The position numbers and the translations under genes were made by a program. 10,364 bases of DNA from Gammaproteobacteria bacterium (lineage in GTDB: Bacteria > Pseudomonadota > Gammaproteobacteria > Steroidobacterales > Steroidobacteraceae): assembly GCA_027451085.1 (NCBI GenBank), contig DAIDKA010000116.1:1-10364 (forward strand), in the 5' to 3' direction. The notes under the pieces are model-generated. The model saw only the letters and a list, made by a program, of their open reading frames with translations, searched no databases and was not told where the DNA came from. This document shows, in pieces, positions 1-8,399 of the stretch. The first letter of the stretch is position 1; each line of letters begins with the position of its first letter.

Positions 1-1563
1 GGCCATGCCAAGCGCAATGAACTGCACATCCGCGGCCGGCTGATGCTGATCAACGGCGGCACGCTCGAGATCGACAGCCCGCGCCCCTACAGCCCAGTGG
101 CCAAGGGCGTGCTGAGGGACCTGGGGATCGACGTCGAGCAACTCCAGGCCACCACTGCGCGCGCGCAGTTCTACGAATCCAGGGACATGGGCAGCGCCGT
201 CTTCTTCGACAAGGAGACCTTCGGCGCGGACTATACGGCCGTGCGGCACGCGCCCCGGCCGCGGCCCGGACAGCCTGCCGACCACCTGGAACTGGGTGGC
301 GCCACGCATTCGTGGAGTGCCCTGCTCGCTCACTCGCCGCTGACCCCCGCTGCGCGGGCCGACATGGTGCGCCTGTACGAAGGGCCGCACGAGGACGTGC
401 TGCCGGGCCTGTCTGCCGACGCCAAGAAGGACAAGCTGTCGCGCATCTCTTATTTCGAATACCTGCGCGACTACCTCAAGGTCGATCCGCAGGTGCTGGC
501 CTACGCCCAGGCGCTGACGCACGCCGAGTGGGGCGTCGGCATCGATGCAGTGCCAGCCATCGATTGCTGGGGCTTCGACATGCCGGGCTTCGAGGGCCTG
601 AAGCTGCCGAAGGGTTCGATCCGGCGCATGGGCCCCACGGCCGCCGGCTATCACGACACCGGCGGCTCGGAGCACTACCACTTCCCCGACGGCAACGCAT
701 CGATCGTGCGCCTGCTGGTGCGCAGCCTGGTGCCCGGCGCCATACCCGGCTCGTCGGCGATCGACATCGTGACCGCACAGGCGGACTACAGCAGCATCGA
801 TCAGCCGGGCAATGAAGTGCGCATCCGCCTCAACAGCACCGTGCTCAACACCCGGCACGGCGACAGCAGCGTGGAGACGATCTACGTGCAGGGCGGCCGG
901 TCCTTCCGCGTGCGCTCGAAGCACGCCGTGATGGCCTGCTGGAACGCCATGATCCCGTACCTGGTACCGGACCTGCCCGCCGGACAGAAGGCCGCGCTGC
1001 ACCAGCAGGTCAAGTGCCCGCTGGTGTACACCAACGTGGCGCTGCGCAACTGGCACGCACTCAAGAACCTCGGGTTCAGTCAGGTGTACTCACCGGGCTG
1101 CTACCACACCAGCTTCGACCTCAACCCCAATGTACAGATCGGCGGCTACCACGCGCCGACCGACCCCTCCCAGCCCATTCTGATACGCATGACCAAGGCG
1201 CCCTGCCTGCCGGGCCTCAGCGAGTACGCCCAGAACCGGGCGGGCCGCGCGGAACTGCTGGCCACGCCGTTCTCGACCTTCGAGCGCAACATCCGCGAAC
1301 AGCTGGCACGCACCCTCGGACCCGGCGGGTTCGACCCGGCACGCGACATCGACGCCATCATCGTCAACCGCTGGCCGCACGGCTACTCCGCGGAATACAA
1401 CCCGCTGTATGACCCGGACGTGCCCGACGATGAACGTTCGTGGGTCATCGGCCGCAGGCCCTTCGGCAGCATCACCATCGCCAACTCTGACGCGGGCAAC
1501 CAGGCCTACACCGACAGCGCCATCAACCAGGTCTGGCGCGCGGTGTCGGAACTGCCGGCGTAG
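1..1563 (+). CDS. FAD-dependent oxidoreductase, spermidine dehydrogenase-like (C-terminal part, 5' end outside window)
   Basis: The reading frame is open from the first base and ends at TAG 1561-1563, giving 520 residues. The methionine at position 43 is internal, because the sequence before it (GHAKRNE at residues 2-8) is the conserved stretch that follows the N-terminal FAD-binding Rossmann fold in this family. That fold therefore lies upstream of the window. The C-terminus carries a typical flavin-contacting block, RPFGSITIANSDAGNQAYTD, near residues 488-507. Overall the protein looks like the large flavoprotein amine dehydrogenases related to Pseudomonas spermidine dehydrogenase (family knowledge, recognised by eye). 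These oxidise polyamines, probably outside the cytoplasm. The actual substrate cannot be read from this fragment, and a general NAD(P)/FAD oxidoreductase label would be safer. No signal peptide can be judged. The next gene starts 36 nt downstream in the same direction, so co-transcription is possible. Confidence 0.75.
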   Translation, partial: GHAKRNELHIRGRLMLINGGTLEIDSPRPYSPVAKGVLRDLGIDVEQLQATTARAQFYESRDMGSAVFFDKETFGADYTAVRHAPRPRPGQPADHLELGGATHSWSALLAHSPLTPAARADMVRLYEGPHEDVLPGLSADAKKDKLSRISYFEYLRDYLKVDPQVLAYAQALTHAEWGVGIDAVPAIDCWGFDMPGFEGLKLPKGSIRRMGPTAAGYHDTGGSEHYHFPDGNASIVRLLVRSLVPGAIPGSSAIDIVTAQADYSSIDQPGNEVRIRLNSTVLNTRHGDSSVETIYVQGGRSFRVRSKHAVMACWNAMIPYLVPDLPAGQKAALHQQVKCPLVYTNVALRNWHALKNLGFSQVYSPGCYHTSFDLNPNVQIGGYHAPTDPSQPILIRMTKAPCLPGLSEYAQNRAGRAELLATPFSTFERNIREQLARTLGPGGFDPARDIDAIIVNRWPHGYSAEYNPLYDPDVPDDERSWVIGRRPFGSITIANSDAGNQAYTDSAINQVWRAVSELPA

Positions 1564-1599
1564 GTTTCACCCGCAATAACTTTGCGCTATAAGCCAGGC

Positions 1600-2349
1600 A
1601 TGAATCAGAACGTCATCGCCAAGGTTCCCGCGGTCACCCTGCTGTTCTGGGTGCTGAAGATCCTCGCCACCACCCTGGGGGAAACCGGCGGCGATGCCGT
1701 CACGATGTCCATGAAACTGGGATACCTGGTGGGCACCGCGATATTCGCCGTGGCGTTCGCGGTGTTCGTCACGGCGCAAATCCGCGCACGGGCCTTCCAT
1801 CCGGTGCTTTACTGGGCGGCGCTGGTCGCCACCACCACGGTGGGCACGACGCTCGCCGACTTCTGCGACCGCTCCCTGGGTATCGGCTACGCCGGCGGCA
1901 GTTCATTGCTGCTGGCGCTGCTGCTGGCGTCGCTGGCGCTGTGGCGCTTCACGCAAGGATCAATCGCGGTGTCCAGCGTGAGCACCCCTCGGGTGGAACT
2001 GTTCTACTGGGTGACCATCCTGTTCTCCCAGACCCTGGGCACGGCGCTCGGGGACTGGACGGCGGACACAGAGGGCCTGGGATACCTGGGCGGTGTCACG
2101 ATCTTCGTGATCCTGCTGGGGCTGGTGGCTGCGCTGTACTTCCTCACCAGGATCTCGCACACGGTGCTGTTCTGGCTCGCTTTCGTGCTGACCCGGCCGC
2201 TGGGCGCCACGCTCGGTGACTTCCTCGACAAGCCCCTGACCGACGGCGGCCTGGCGCTGAGCCGCTACGCCGCCTCGCTGGCGCTGCTGGCGCTCATGGC
2301 GCTGTGCATCGCGGTTTTTCCGCAGCGCGCGGCGCGCAAGGCGCATTGA
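1600..2349 (+). CDS. COG4705/DUF347 four-repeat integral membrane protein
   Basis: This is a 249-residue, very hydrophobic protein with about eight predicted membrane segments. It matches the family described as four tandem DUF347 repeats, each with two membrane helices and a conserved tryptophan (family knowledge). The repeats are visible directly: W17, W72, W137 and W192 are each followed by G at +10 (G27, G82, G147, G202) and D at +15 (D32, D87, D152, D207). The four acidic residues lie in or near membrane helices, which would suit cation handling, but this is inference and I know of no firm function. ATG 1600 is preferred over an in-frame TTG at 1582, because family members begin shortly before the KVPAVTLLFW block. 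The ribosome site is poor: only AGG at 1596-1598, one base from the ATG, so translation may be coupled to the upstream gene. Stem-loops follow the stop codon. Confidence 0.85.
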   Translation: MNQNVIAKVPAVTLLFWVLKILATTLGETGGDAVTMSMKLGYLVGTAIFAVAFAVFVTAQIRARAFHPVLYWAALVATTTVGTTLADFCDRSLGIGYAGGSSLLLALLLASLALWRFTQGSIAVSSVSTPRVELFYWVTILFSQTLGTALGDWTADTEGLGYLGGVTIFVILLGLVAALYFLTRISHTVLFWLAFVLTRPLGATLGDFLDKPLTDGGLALSRYAASLALLALMALCIAVFPQRAARKAH

Positions 2350-2410
2350 CCTACCCCTAAAGAGGTAGGCGGGTCCCTCCTGCCTGGAGCCTCCCCGCTA
2401 GGGCGGGGGG
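2350..2410 (+). terminator. Cluster of three GC-rich stem-loops, putative terminator or attenuator region
   Basis: Directly after the DUF347 stop codon come three possible stems. Stem A pairs 2350-2355 (CCTACC) with 2364-2369 (GGTAGG). Stem B pairs 2367-2373 with 2379-2385 (7 bp with one G-T wobble, 5-nt loop). Stem C pairs 2391-2398 (CTCCCCGC) with 2403-2410 (GCGGGGGG), 8 bp with one wobble and loop TAGG. A and B share bases 2367-2369, so they cannot form together. Only two T residues follow stem C, so this is not a strong classical intrinsic terminator. The rest of the 151-nt gap (2411-2500) shows no convincing promoter by eye, though one serving the pump operon would be expected here. No MexT-type box was recognised. 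Confidence 0.4.
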
Positions 2411-2500
2411 TTCATGCGCCCTGCACGGCGCCTTCCCCATACTCTGCCCGTGGATGGCACTCCCGCCGTCTGCCTGCTTTCGCGCTTTGACGGAGCTCTC

Positions 2501-3673
2501 ATGAACCGCATCCATCTGGCCGCCACCACCCTGCTCCTCGGCCTGACCGCCATTGCCACGCTGGGCGGCTGCTCGCACGCGGGTGCTCAGGCGCAGGTGG
2601 CCCCACCACCGCCGTCCGTGACCGTCGCGCAGGTCGTGAGCCGCGAGACCGCGGACTCGGAGGAGTTCACCGGCCACTTCGAAGCGGTGCAGCGCGTGGA
2701 AGTGCGCCCGCGGGTGTCCGGCTACATCAGCGCCGTGGGCTTCCGTGACGGCAGCGAGGTCAGAAAGGGCCAGGTGCTGTTCGTCATCGATCCGCGCCCG
2801 TACGAGGCCGAGTCCAAACGCGCGCAGGCCCAGCTGGCGCAGGCGCGTTCGGCCCTGCAGCTGGCGCAGTCGGAGCAGGAGCGCGCGGTGAAGCTGCTCG
2901 CCGCGCATGCCATCTCGCGCGAGGAGCAAGAAAGCCGCGACGCCGCCCTTGCCCAGGCCCATGCCAACGTGGACGCTGCACAGGCGGCAGTGGACAGCGC
3001 GGACCTTGACCTGTCCTTCACCCGCGTCACCGCGCCGATCTCGGGCGTGGTGAGCCGCGCGGTGGTGACGGCCGGCAACCTCGTGGCCGCCGGCCAGACC
3101 CTGCTCACCACGGTGGTGTCGGTTGATCCCATCTACGTGAGCTTCGACAGCGACGAGCAGGGCTTCCTGCGCTTCATGAACCATCGCCGCGACGCCGGGG
3201 CCATGAATGGCGCCACGCCGGTGGCGGTGGGGCTGGCCGATGAAGCGGGGTTTCCGCACCAGGGGCAGCTGGCCTTCGTGGACAACGAACTGGATGCGGC
3301 GACCGGCACCATGCGGGCGCGCGGGCGCCTCGACAACCACGACGGTCGTTTCACGCCCGGCATGTTCGCCCGCGTGCGGCTGACCGGAACACGGCATTAC
3401 AAGGCTCTGCTGGTGAACGACAGCGCCATCGGCACCGACCAGAACGTCCGCTACGTGCTCGTGGTGGGCAGGGACAACGTGGTGCAGTACCGCGCGGTGG
3501 AGACCGGCCCGCTGGTGGACGGCCTGCGCGAGATCCGCAGCGGCCTGGCCGCGGATGACACCATTGTCGTCAATGGCCTGCAGCACGTGCGGCCGGGCAT
3601 GGTCGTGGCGCCGCAGCGTGTCGCCATGGGCGAGGACGCCGCGCGCGGCGTCATGACCGCAAAGGCGGACTGA
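2501..3673 (+). CDS. mexE-like: RND efflux periplasmic adaptor (membrane fusion) lipoprotein, MexE-like
   Basis: This 390-residue adaptor bridges the inner-membrane pump and the outer-membrane channel in the periplasm. The start is ATG 2501, with GGAG at 2492-2495 five bases upstream. The open frame extends back to 2414, but the added residues are not signal-like. From ATG 2501 there is a clean lipoprotein signal ending in LGGC with C24 as lipidation site; the +2 residue is Ser, not the Asp that retains many E. coli lipoproteins in the inner membrane. A short proline run follows (about residues 34-37). The lipoyl half-motif VRPRVSGYI lies near residue 68 and VIDPRPYE near 95. The alpha-hairpin runs about 100-170 and is rich in Ala, Gln and Glu. 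The second lipoyl half (TAPISGVVSR) lies near 177, followed by beta-barrel and membrane-proximal domains. The VIDPRPYE form and the partner pump suggest the MexE subgroup. The pump gene starts 2 nt after the stop, so the two are translationally coupled. Confidence 0.93.
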   Translation: MNRIHLAATTLLLGLTAIATLGGCSHAGAQAQVAPPPPSVTVAQVVSRETADSEEFTGHFEAVQRVEVRPRVSGYISAVGFRDGSEVRKGQVLFVIDPRPYEAESKRAQAQLAQARSALQLAQSEQERAVKLLAAHAISREEQESRDAALAQAHANVDAAQAAVDSADLDLSFTRVTAPISGVVSRAVVTAGNLVAAGQTLLTTVVSVDPIYVSFDSDEQGFLRFMNHRRDAGAMNGATPVAVGLADEAGFPHQGQLAFVDNELDAATGTMRARGRLDNHDGRFTPGMFARVRLTGTRHYKALLVNDSAIGTDQNVRYVLVVGRDNVVQYRAVETGPLVDGLREIRSGLAADDTIVVNGLQHVRPGMVVAPQRVAMGEDAARGVMTAKAD

Positions 3674-3675
3674 AC

Positions 3676-6600
3676 ATGAAATTTTCGGAATTCTTCATCG
3701 CCCGGCCGGTGTTCGCCGGCGTCATCTCGGTGTTCATCACCATCGCCGGCCTGCTGGCGCTCTACAAGCTGCCCGTGAGCGAGTATCCGGAAGTGGTGCC
3801 TCCATCCATCGTGGTCACGGCCAACTATCCCGGGGCCAACCCCAAGGTCATCGCGGAAACCGTGGCGGCGCCGCTGGAACAGGCCATCGTGGGCGTGGAC
3901 GACATGCTCTACATGTCGTCCACCGCCACCACCAACGGCGTCATGACGCTGACGGTGACCTTCAAGATCGGCGCCGACGTCGATCGGGCCCAGGTGCAGG
4001 TGCAGAACCGGGTGGCGCAGGCCCAGCCGCGGCTGCCGTCGGAGGTGCGCGACCTGGGCATCACCACGGTCAAGAGTTCGTCGGACCTCACCATGCTGGT
4101 GAACCTCATCTCCCCCGACGGCCGCTACGACTCGCTGTACCTGCGCAATTACGCGGTGCTGAACGTCAAGGACGTGCTGGCGCGCCTGCCCGGCATGGGC
4201 CAGGTGCAGATCTTCGGCGGCGGTGACTACGCCATGCGCATCTGGCTCGATCCGCAGAAACTGGCCGCGCGCAACCTCACCACCGGCGATATCGTCGACG
4301 CCATCCGCGAGCAGAACGTGCAGGTGGCCGCCGGACAGCTCGGCGCCCCGCCGCAGAAGTCCTCCGAGTTCATCATCGCCCTGAACGCCGCCGGCCGCCT
4401 GACCACGCAGCAGCAGTTCCGCGACATCATCATCAAGACGGGTGGCGACGGGCAGGTGCTGCGCCTGGGTGATGTGGCGCGCGTGGAACTGGGCGCCCAG
4501 GACTACGGCCTGCGCAGCCTGCTCAACAACCAGAACGCAGTGGCGCTGCCCGTGTTCGAAGCGCCTGGCGCCAACGCCCTGCAGCTGTCGGCCGACGTAC
4601 GCCGGACCATGGAGGAGCTGAAGAAGAACTTCCCGCAGGGGCTGGACTACCGCATCGCCTACGACCCCACCCAGTTCGTGCGCCAGTCCATCCATTCGGT
4701 GATCCACACCCTGCTGGAGGCGGTGCTGCTGGTGGTGCTGGTGGTGATCCTGTTCCTGCAGACCTGGCGCGCTTCGCTGATCCCGCTGATCGCCGTGCCG
4801 GTATCGATCATCGGCACCTTCGCGGTGCTGCTCGCCTTCGGGTTCTCCATCAACACACTGTCGCTGTTCGGGCTGGTGCTGGCCATCGGCATCGTGGTGG
4901 ACGACGCCATCGTGGTGGTGGAGAACGTCGAGCGTCACATCGAGGCCGGCCAGGCGCCGGGTGAGGCGGCGCGCGCCGCCATGCGCGAAGTCAGCCGGCC
5001 CATCATCGCCATCACCCTGGTGCTGTGCGCCGTGTTCGGACCGGTGGCCTTCATCAGCGGTCTCACCGGCGAGTTCTACCGCCAGTTCGCGCTGACCATC
5101 GCCATCTCCACCGTGATCTCGGCGTTCAACTCCCTGACCCTGTCACCGGCGCTCGCCGCGCTGCTGCTGCAGCCCCATGGCGCCCGGCCGGACTTCTTCA
5201 CGGCCCTCATGCAGCGCCTGCTGGGCGGGTTCTTCCAGCGCTTCAACCGGCTGTTCCTGCGCGCGGGGCAGAATTACGAACGGGCTCTGCGCGGCACCTT
5301 GCGCCGGAGCGGGGTCGCGCTGGTGCTGTACGCCGGGCTGATCGCACTCACCTGGGCCGCATTCGAGTCCGTGCCTGGCGGCTTCATTCCCAGCCAGGAC
5401 AAGCAGTACCTGATCGCGGTGGCGCAACTGCCGCCCGCGGCCACCATCGACCGCACCGAGACCGTGGTGCGCCGCCTGTCCGCAATCGGCCTTGCCACCA
5501 GGGGCGTGTCGGATGCGGTAGAGTTCGCCGGCATGTCGCCCAATGGCTGGACCAACAGCTCCAGCTCCGGCATCGTCTTCTTTGCGCTCGATCCGCCAGA
5601 GAAGCGCCCCGGCATTTCCGGCAACCAGATCGCCATGGAGCTCAACCGCAAGCTCGCTGCAATCCAGGACGCCTATGTCGTGGTGTTCCCGCCGCCACCC
5701 GTGCTGGGCCTGGGGCAGCTGGGCGGCTTCAAGCTGCAGATCGAAGACCGCAGCGGTGCAGGCGATGAGGCCCTGTACGCCACCGTGCAGCAAGTGCTGG
5801 CGAAGGCCGCCAAGGACCCGGCGCTGGCCGGCGTGCTGTCGACCTACCAGATCAACGTGCCGCAGCTCGACGTGAACGTCGACCGCACCAAGGTCAAGCG
5901 CGAGGGCGTGAAGCTCTCAGATGTCTTCGACACGCTGCAGACCTACATGGGTTCGCTCTACGTCAATGACTTCAACCGCTTCGGCCGCACGTTCCAGGTG
6001 CTGGCGCAGGCGGATGCGCCATTCCGCACCCGCATCGAGGACATCGGCGATCTCAAGACCCGCAACGCGGCCGGGCAGATGGTGCCGCTGGGCTCACTGC
6101 TCACGGTAACCCCGGCCTTCGGCCCGGACACGGCCTCGCGCTACAACGCCTACCGCTCGGCGGACATCAACGCAGGGCCGGCACCGGGCTACAGCTCGGG
6201 TCAGGCGCAGGCGGCGCTCGCCAGGATACTGGATGAAACCCTGCCGCGCGGCATGACCTACGAGTGGACCGAGGTCGCCTACCAGCAGGAAATGTCCGGC
6301 AACACCGCGACCTTCGTGTTCCCGCTGTGCGTGCTGTTCGTGTTCCTGGTGCTGGCGGCGCAATACGAGAGCCTGACGCTGCCGCTGGCGATCATCCTGA
6401 TCGTGCCGATGTGCGTGCTTGCAGGCCTGACGGGGGTGCTGATCGATCATGGCGACAACAACATCTTCACGCAGATCGGCCTGGTGGTGCTGGTGGGTCT
6501 CGCCAGCAAGAACGCCATCCTGATCGTGGAGTTCGCCAGGCACCTGCAGGACGATCAGGGCTATGACGCGACAGCGGCGGTGATCAAGGCCGCGCACCTG

Positions 6601-6864
6601 CGCCTGCGGCCCATCCTCATGACCTCCTTTGCCTTCATCATGGGCGTGGTGCCGCTGGTGCTTGCCGCGGGCGCCGGCCGTGAAGTGCGCCACGCCATGG
6701 GGGTCACGGTGTTCGCCGGCATGCTGGGCGTGACCTTCTTCGGCCTGTTCCTGACGCCGGTGTTCTACCGCCTGGTGCGGCGGCTGACGGACCGCAAAGG
6801 CCGCAGCGAGGACCAGGACGAAGAACCCACGGCCCTCCCGGCCGGAGAGATGAATCATGCGTAA
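3676..6864 (+). CDS. mexF-like: RND multidrug efflux pump inner-membrane transporter, MexF-like
   Basis: This 1062-residue protein is a full-length hydrophobe/amphiphile efflux RND transporter with twelve expected membrane helices and two large periplasmic loops. It begins with the typical short cytoplasmic end and first helix (MKFSEFFIARPVF). The proton-relay residues are all present. D409 and D410 lie in IVVDDAIVVVENV of helix 4. K945 lies in LASKNAILIVEF of helix 10. R976, in LRLRPILMTS, corresponds to AcrB R971. Sequence along the whole length is closer to MexF than to AcrB or MexB as I recall them (for example EVVPPSIVV, QNRVAQAQ, EQNVQVAAGQLG, GGDNNIFTQ). MexF relatives export chloramphenicol, quinolones, trimethoprim and quinolone signal precursors in Pseudomonas; substrates here are unknown. 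No disrupted motif or frameshift was found. AGGCGG at 3663-3668, inside the end of the adaptor gene, is the likely ribosome site. The stop overlaps the next start by 8 nt. Confidence 0.95.
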   Translation: MKFSEFFIARPVFAGVISVFITIAGLLALYKLPVSEYPEVVPPSIVVTANYPGANPKVIAETVAAPLEQAIVGVDDMLYMSSTATTNGVMTLTVTFKIGADVDRAQVQVQNRVAQAQPRLPSEVRDLGITTVKSSSDLTMLVNLISPDGRYDSLYLRNYAVLNVKDVLARLPGMGQVQIFGGGDYAMRIWLDPQKLAARNLTTGDIVDAIREQNVQVAAGQLGAPPQKSSEFIIALNAAGRLTTQQQFRDIIIKTGGDGQVLRLGDVARVELGAQDYGLRSLLNNQNAVALPVFEAPGANALQLSADVRRTMEELKKNFPQGLDYRIAYDPTQFVRQSIHSVIHTLLEAVLLVVLVVILFLQTWRASLIPLIAVPVSIIGTFAVLLAFGFSINTLSLFGLVLAIGIVVDDAIVVVENVERHIEAGQAPGEAARAAMREVSRPIIAITLVLCAVFGPVAFISGLTGEFYRQFALTIAISTVISAFNSLTLSPALAALLLQPHGARPDFFTALMQRLLGGFFQRFNRLFLRAGQNYERALRGTLRRSGVALVLYAGLIALTWAAFESVPGGFIPSQDKQYLIAVAQLPPAATIDRTETVVRRLSAIGLATRGVSDAVEFAGMSPNGWTNSSSSGIVFFALDPPEKRPGISGNQIAMELNRKLAAIQDAYVVVFPPPPVLGLGQLGGFKLQIEDRSGAGDEALYATVQQVLAKAAKDPALAGVLSTYQINVPQLDVNVDRTKVKREGVKLSDVFDTLQTYMGSLYVNDFNRFGRTFQVLAQADAPFRTRIEDIGDLKTRNAAGQMVPLGSLLTVTPAFGPDTASRYNAYRSADINAGPAPGYSSGQAQAALARILDETLPRGMTYEWTEVAYQQEMSGNTATFVFPLCVLFVFLVLAAQYESLTLPLAIILIVPMCVLAGLTGVLIDHGDNNIFTQIGLVVLVGLASKNAILIVEFARHLQDDQGYDATAAVIKAAHLRLRPILMTSFAFIMGVVPLVLAAGAGREVRHAMGVTVFAGMLGVTFFGLFLTPVFYRLVRRLTDRKGRSEDQDEEPTALPAGEMNHA

Positions 6865-8341
6865 TCCGAACCGCCTCGCTCTCGTGGCCGCCGTCGGTGC
6901 CGTGCTTGCAGGCTGTGCCGTCGGGCCGGACTACCGGCAGCCCGCGGTGAACCAGCCGGCCGTGTTTGAAAATGCCGATACGATTTATTCGAGCGCGCCA
7001 CCGGACATCGGCGCGTTCTGGACACGTTTCGATGACGCCACGCTGGACCGGCTGGTCGGCGATGCGCTGCAGTCAAACCATGACCTGCGCATCGCTCTGG
7101 CCAACCTGCGCCAGGCGCGCGCGCTGCGCACGCAGGCGAAGCTCGATCTCGTGCCCACGGTCACCGGCGAAGGCGGCTACACCCACCAGCAGTACCCGCC
7201 GGCGGAAGCCTTCGGCGAAACCAACCCGCTGGATGAGCGCTATTACAACGCAGGTTTCGACGCCACGTGGGAACTGGACCTGTTCGGCCGCGTGCGCCGC
7301 GGGGTCGAAGCCGCCCGGGCCGAGGTCGGGGAAAGCGCAGCCACGCTGCGCGACGTGCAGGTGAGCGTCACTGCGGAAGTGGCTCGCACCTACTTTGAAC
7401 TGCGCGGTGAACAAAGCGAGCTCGATGTCACCCGGCGCAATGTCGAGAACGAGCAGGCCACCCTCGATCTCGCCAACTCGCTGCTGGCGGCCGGGCGCGG
7501 CACGGAACTCGACACCTCGCGCGCACAGGCGCAGCTGCAGGCGACCCTGGGGGCGATTCCGCCGCTGCAGGCCGCCATCGCGCGCTCCATCCACCGCTTG
7601 AGCGTGCTGACCGGGCGCCCGCCCGAGGCGCTGCACGATCTGCTGGTCACCCCGGGCAACCTGCCGGATCTGCCGCAGCTTACGGCTGTCGGCGATCCGG
7701 CAGGCTTGCTTCGCCGACGTCCGGACATCCGCGTGGCCGAGCGTCGCCTGGCGGCCTCCACCGCGCGCATCGGCGTGGCCGTGGGCGATCTGTTCCCGAA
7801 GGTGACTTTCGATGGCAATTTCGGCTATGCCGCCGGCAGCCTCGGGGCCCTGAGCGGACCAGGGACGAAAACTTTCCTGATCGGGCCGTCCATCTCCTGG
7901 CCGGCATTCGATCTCGGCCGGGTCGAAGCCCGCATCCAGGGCGCTCGTGCACAGACCGACGCCGACCTCGCGCGCTACCAGCAGACCGTGCTGCAGGCGC
8001 TGGAGGAAACCGAAAACGCCCTGGTCACCCATGCGCGGGCGCGGGACCGGCAGCAACACCTGCAGCTGGCCGCGCAGCAGAGCGCCGCCGCGGCGCGCAT
8101 CGCGCGGGCGCGCTACGAAGGGGGCCTCGTGGGCTTCATCGACGTGCTGGATGCCGAACGCACCCAGCTGTCAGCCGAAGACCAGCTGGCGCAAAGCCGC
8201 ACGGACACGGCCACCAGCCTGATCGCCGTATACAAGGCGCTGGGTGGCGGCTGGCAGGGTGCCCCCCTGCCCGTACAGAACCCGCCGGTGGCCCAGGTTA
8301 TGCCCGTCAGGGGTGTCGAAAGCCCCGCTACGGACCACTGA
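6857..8341 (+). CDS. oprN-like: RND efflux outer-membrane channel lipoprotein, OprN/NodT family
   Basis: This 494-residue protein is the TolC-like exit duct of the pump. It starts at ATG 6857 inside the pump gene (8-nt overlap), with GGAGAG at 6844-6849 seven bases upstream. The lipoprotein signal ends LAGC with C20, followed by the family hallmark AVGPDYRQP. Two outer-membrane efflux protein repeats are visible, about residues 65-255 and 275-465. Landmarks are WELDLFGRVRRGVEAARAE near 138, RRRPDIRVAERRLAASTARI near 285, ALEETENALV near 380 and YKALGGGW near 459. This repeat layout, of helices that build the periplasmic barrel plus short strands for the outer-membrane barrel, is standard. The last 30 residues are proline-rich and probably disordered. 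The gene closes the adaptor-pump-channel operon. The next gene follows without a visible terminator, so read-through into the regulatory pair is plausible. Confidence 0.94.
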   Translation: MRNPNRLALVAAVGAVLAGCAVGPDYRQPAVNQPAVFENADTIYSSAPPDIGAFWTRFDDATLDRLVGDALQSNHDLRIALANLRQARALRTQAKLDLVPTVTGEGGYTHQQYPPAEAFGETNPLDERYYNAGFDATWELDLFGRVRRGVEAARAEVGESAATLRDVQVSVTAEVARTYFELRGEQSELDVTRRNVENEQATLDLANSLLAAGRGTELDTSRAQAQLQATLGAIPPLQAAIARSIHRLSVLTGRPPEALHDLLVTPGNLPDLPQLTAVGDPAGLLRRRPDIRVAERRLAASTARIGVAVGDLFPKVTFDGNFGYAAGSLGALSGPGTKTFLIGPSISWPAFDLGRVEARIQGARAQTDADLARYQQTVLQALEETENALVTHARARDRQQHLQLAAQQSAAAARIARARYEGGLVGFIDVLDAERTQLSAEDQLAQSRTDTATSLIAVYKALGGGWQGAPLPVQNPPVAQVMPVRGVESPATDH

Positions 8342-8399
8342 TATGGCGAACCGCGCCCTGGGACTGGACTTCGCCCGCCGCCGGATTCATAAAGGGGTC

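Noticed and set aside
2411..2442. TTCATG and CATACT as a promoter for the pump operon
   Set aside because: Spacing of about 20 bases and a poor -35 match make this too weak to annotate.
2414..2500. N-terminal extension of the adaptor gene to ATG 2414
   Set aside because: It would bury the lipoprotein signal peptide 29 residues inside the protein; ATG 2501 has a good ribosome site and a proper signal sequence.
2487..2520. TTGACG as a -35 promoter box
   Set aside because: A matching -10 box would lie inside the adaptor coding sequence, and no AT-rich hexamer is found at the right distance.
2357..3586. Antisense open frame of 409 codons opposite the adaptor gene
   Set aside because: Low-complexity Ala/Arg/His-rich translation and full overlap with a clear MexE-like gene; a shadow frame caused by GC-rich codon bias.
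4722..4755. Repetitive GTG/CTG run that resembles a microsatellite
   Set aside because: It encodes a conserved Val/Leu-rich membrane helix of the pump, present in MexF relatives.
3451..4938. Long antisense open frame of 495 codons opposite the adaptor and pump genes
   Set aside because: The product is His-, Gln-, Asp- and Arg-rich without any recognisable domain, as expected from reading high-GC codons on the reverse strand. The plus strand here is unmistakably the adaptor and MexF-like pump.
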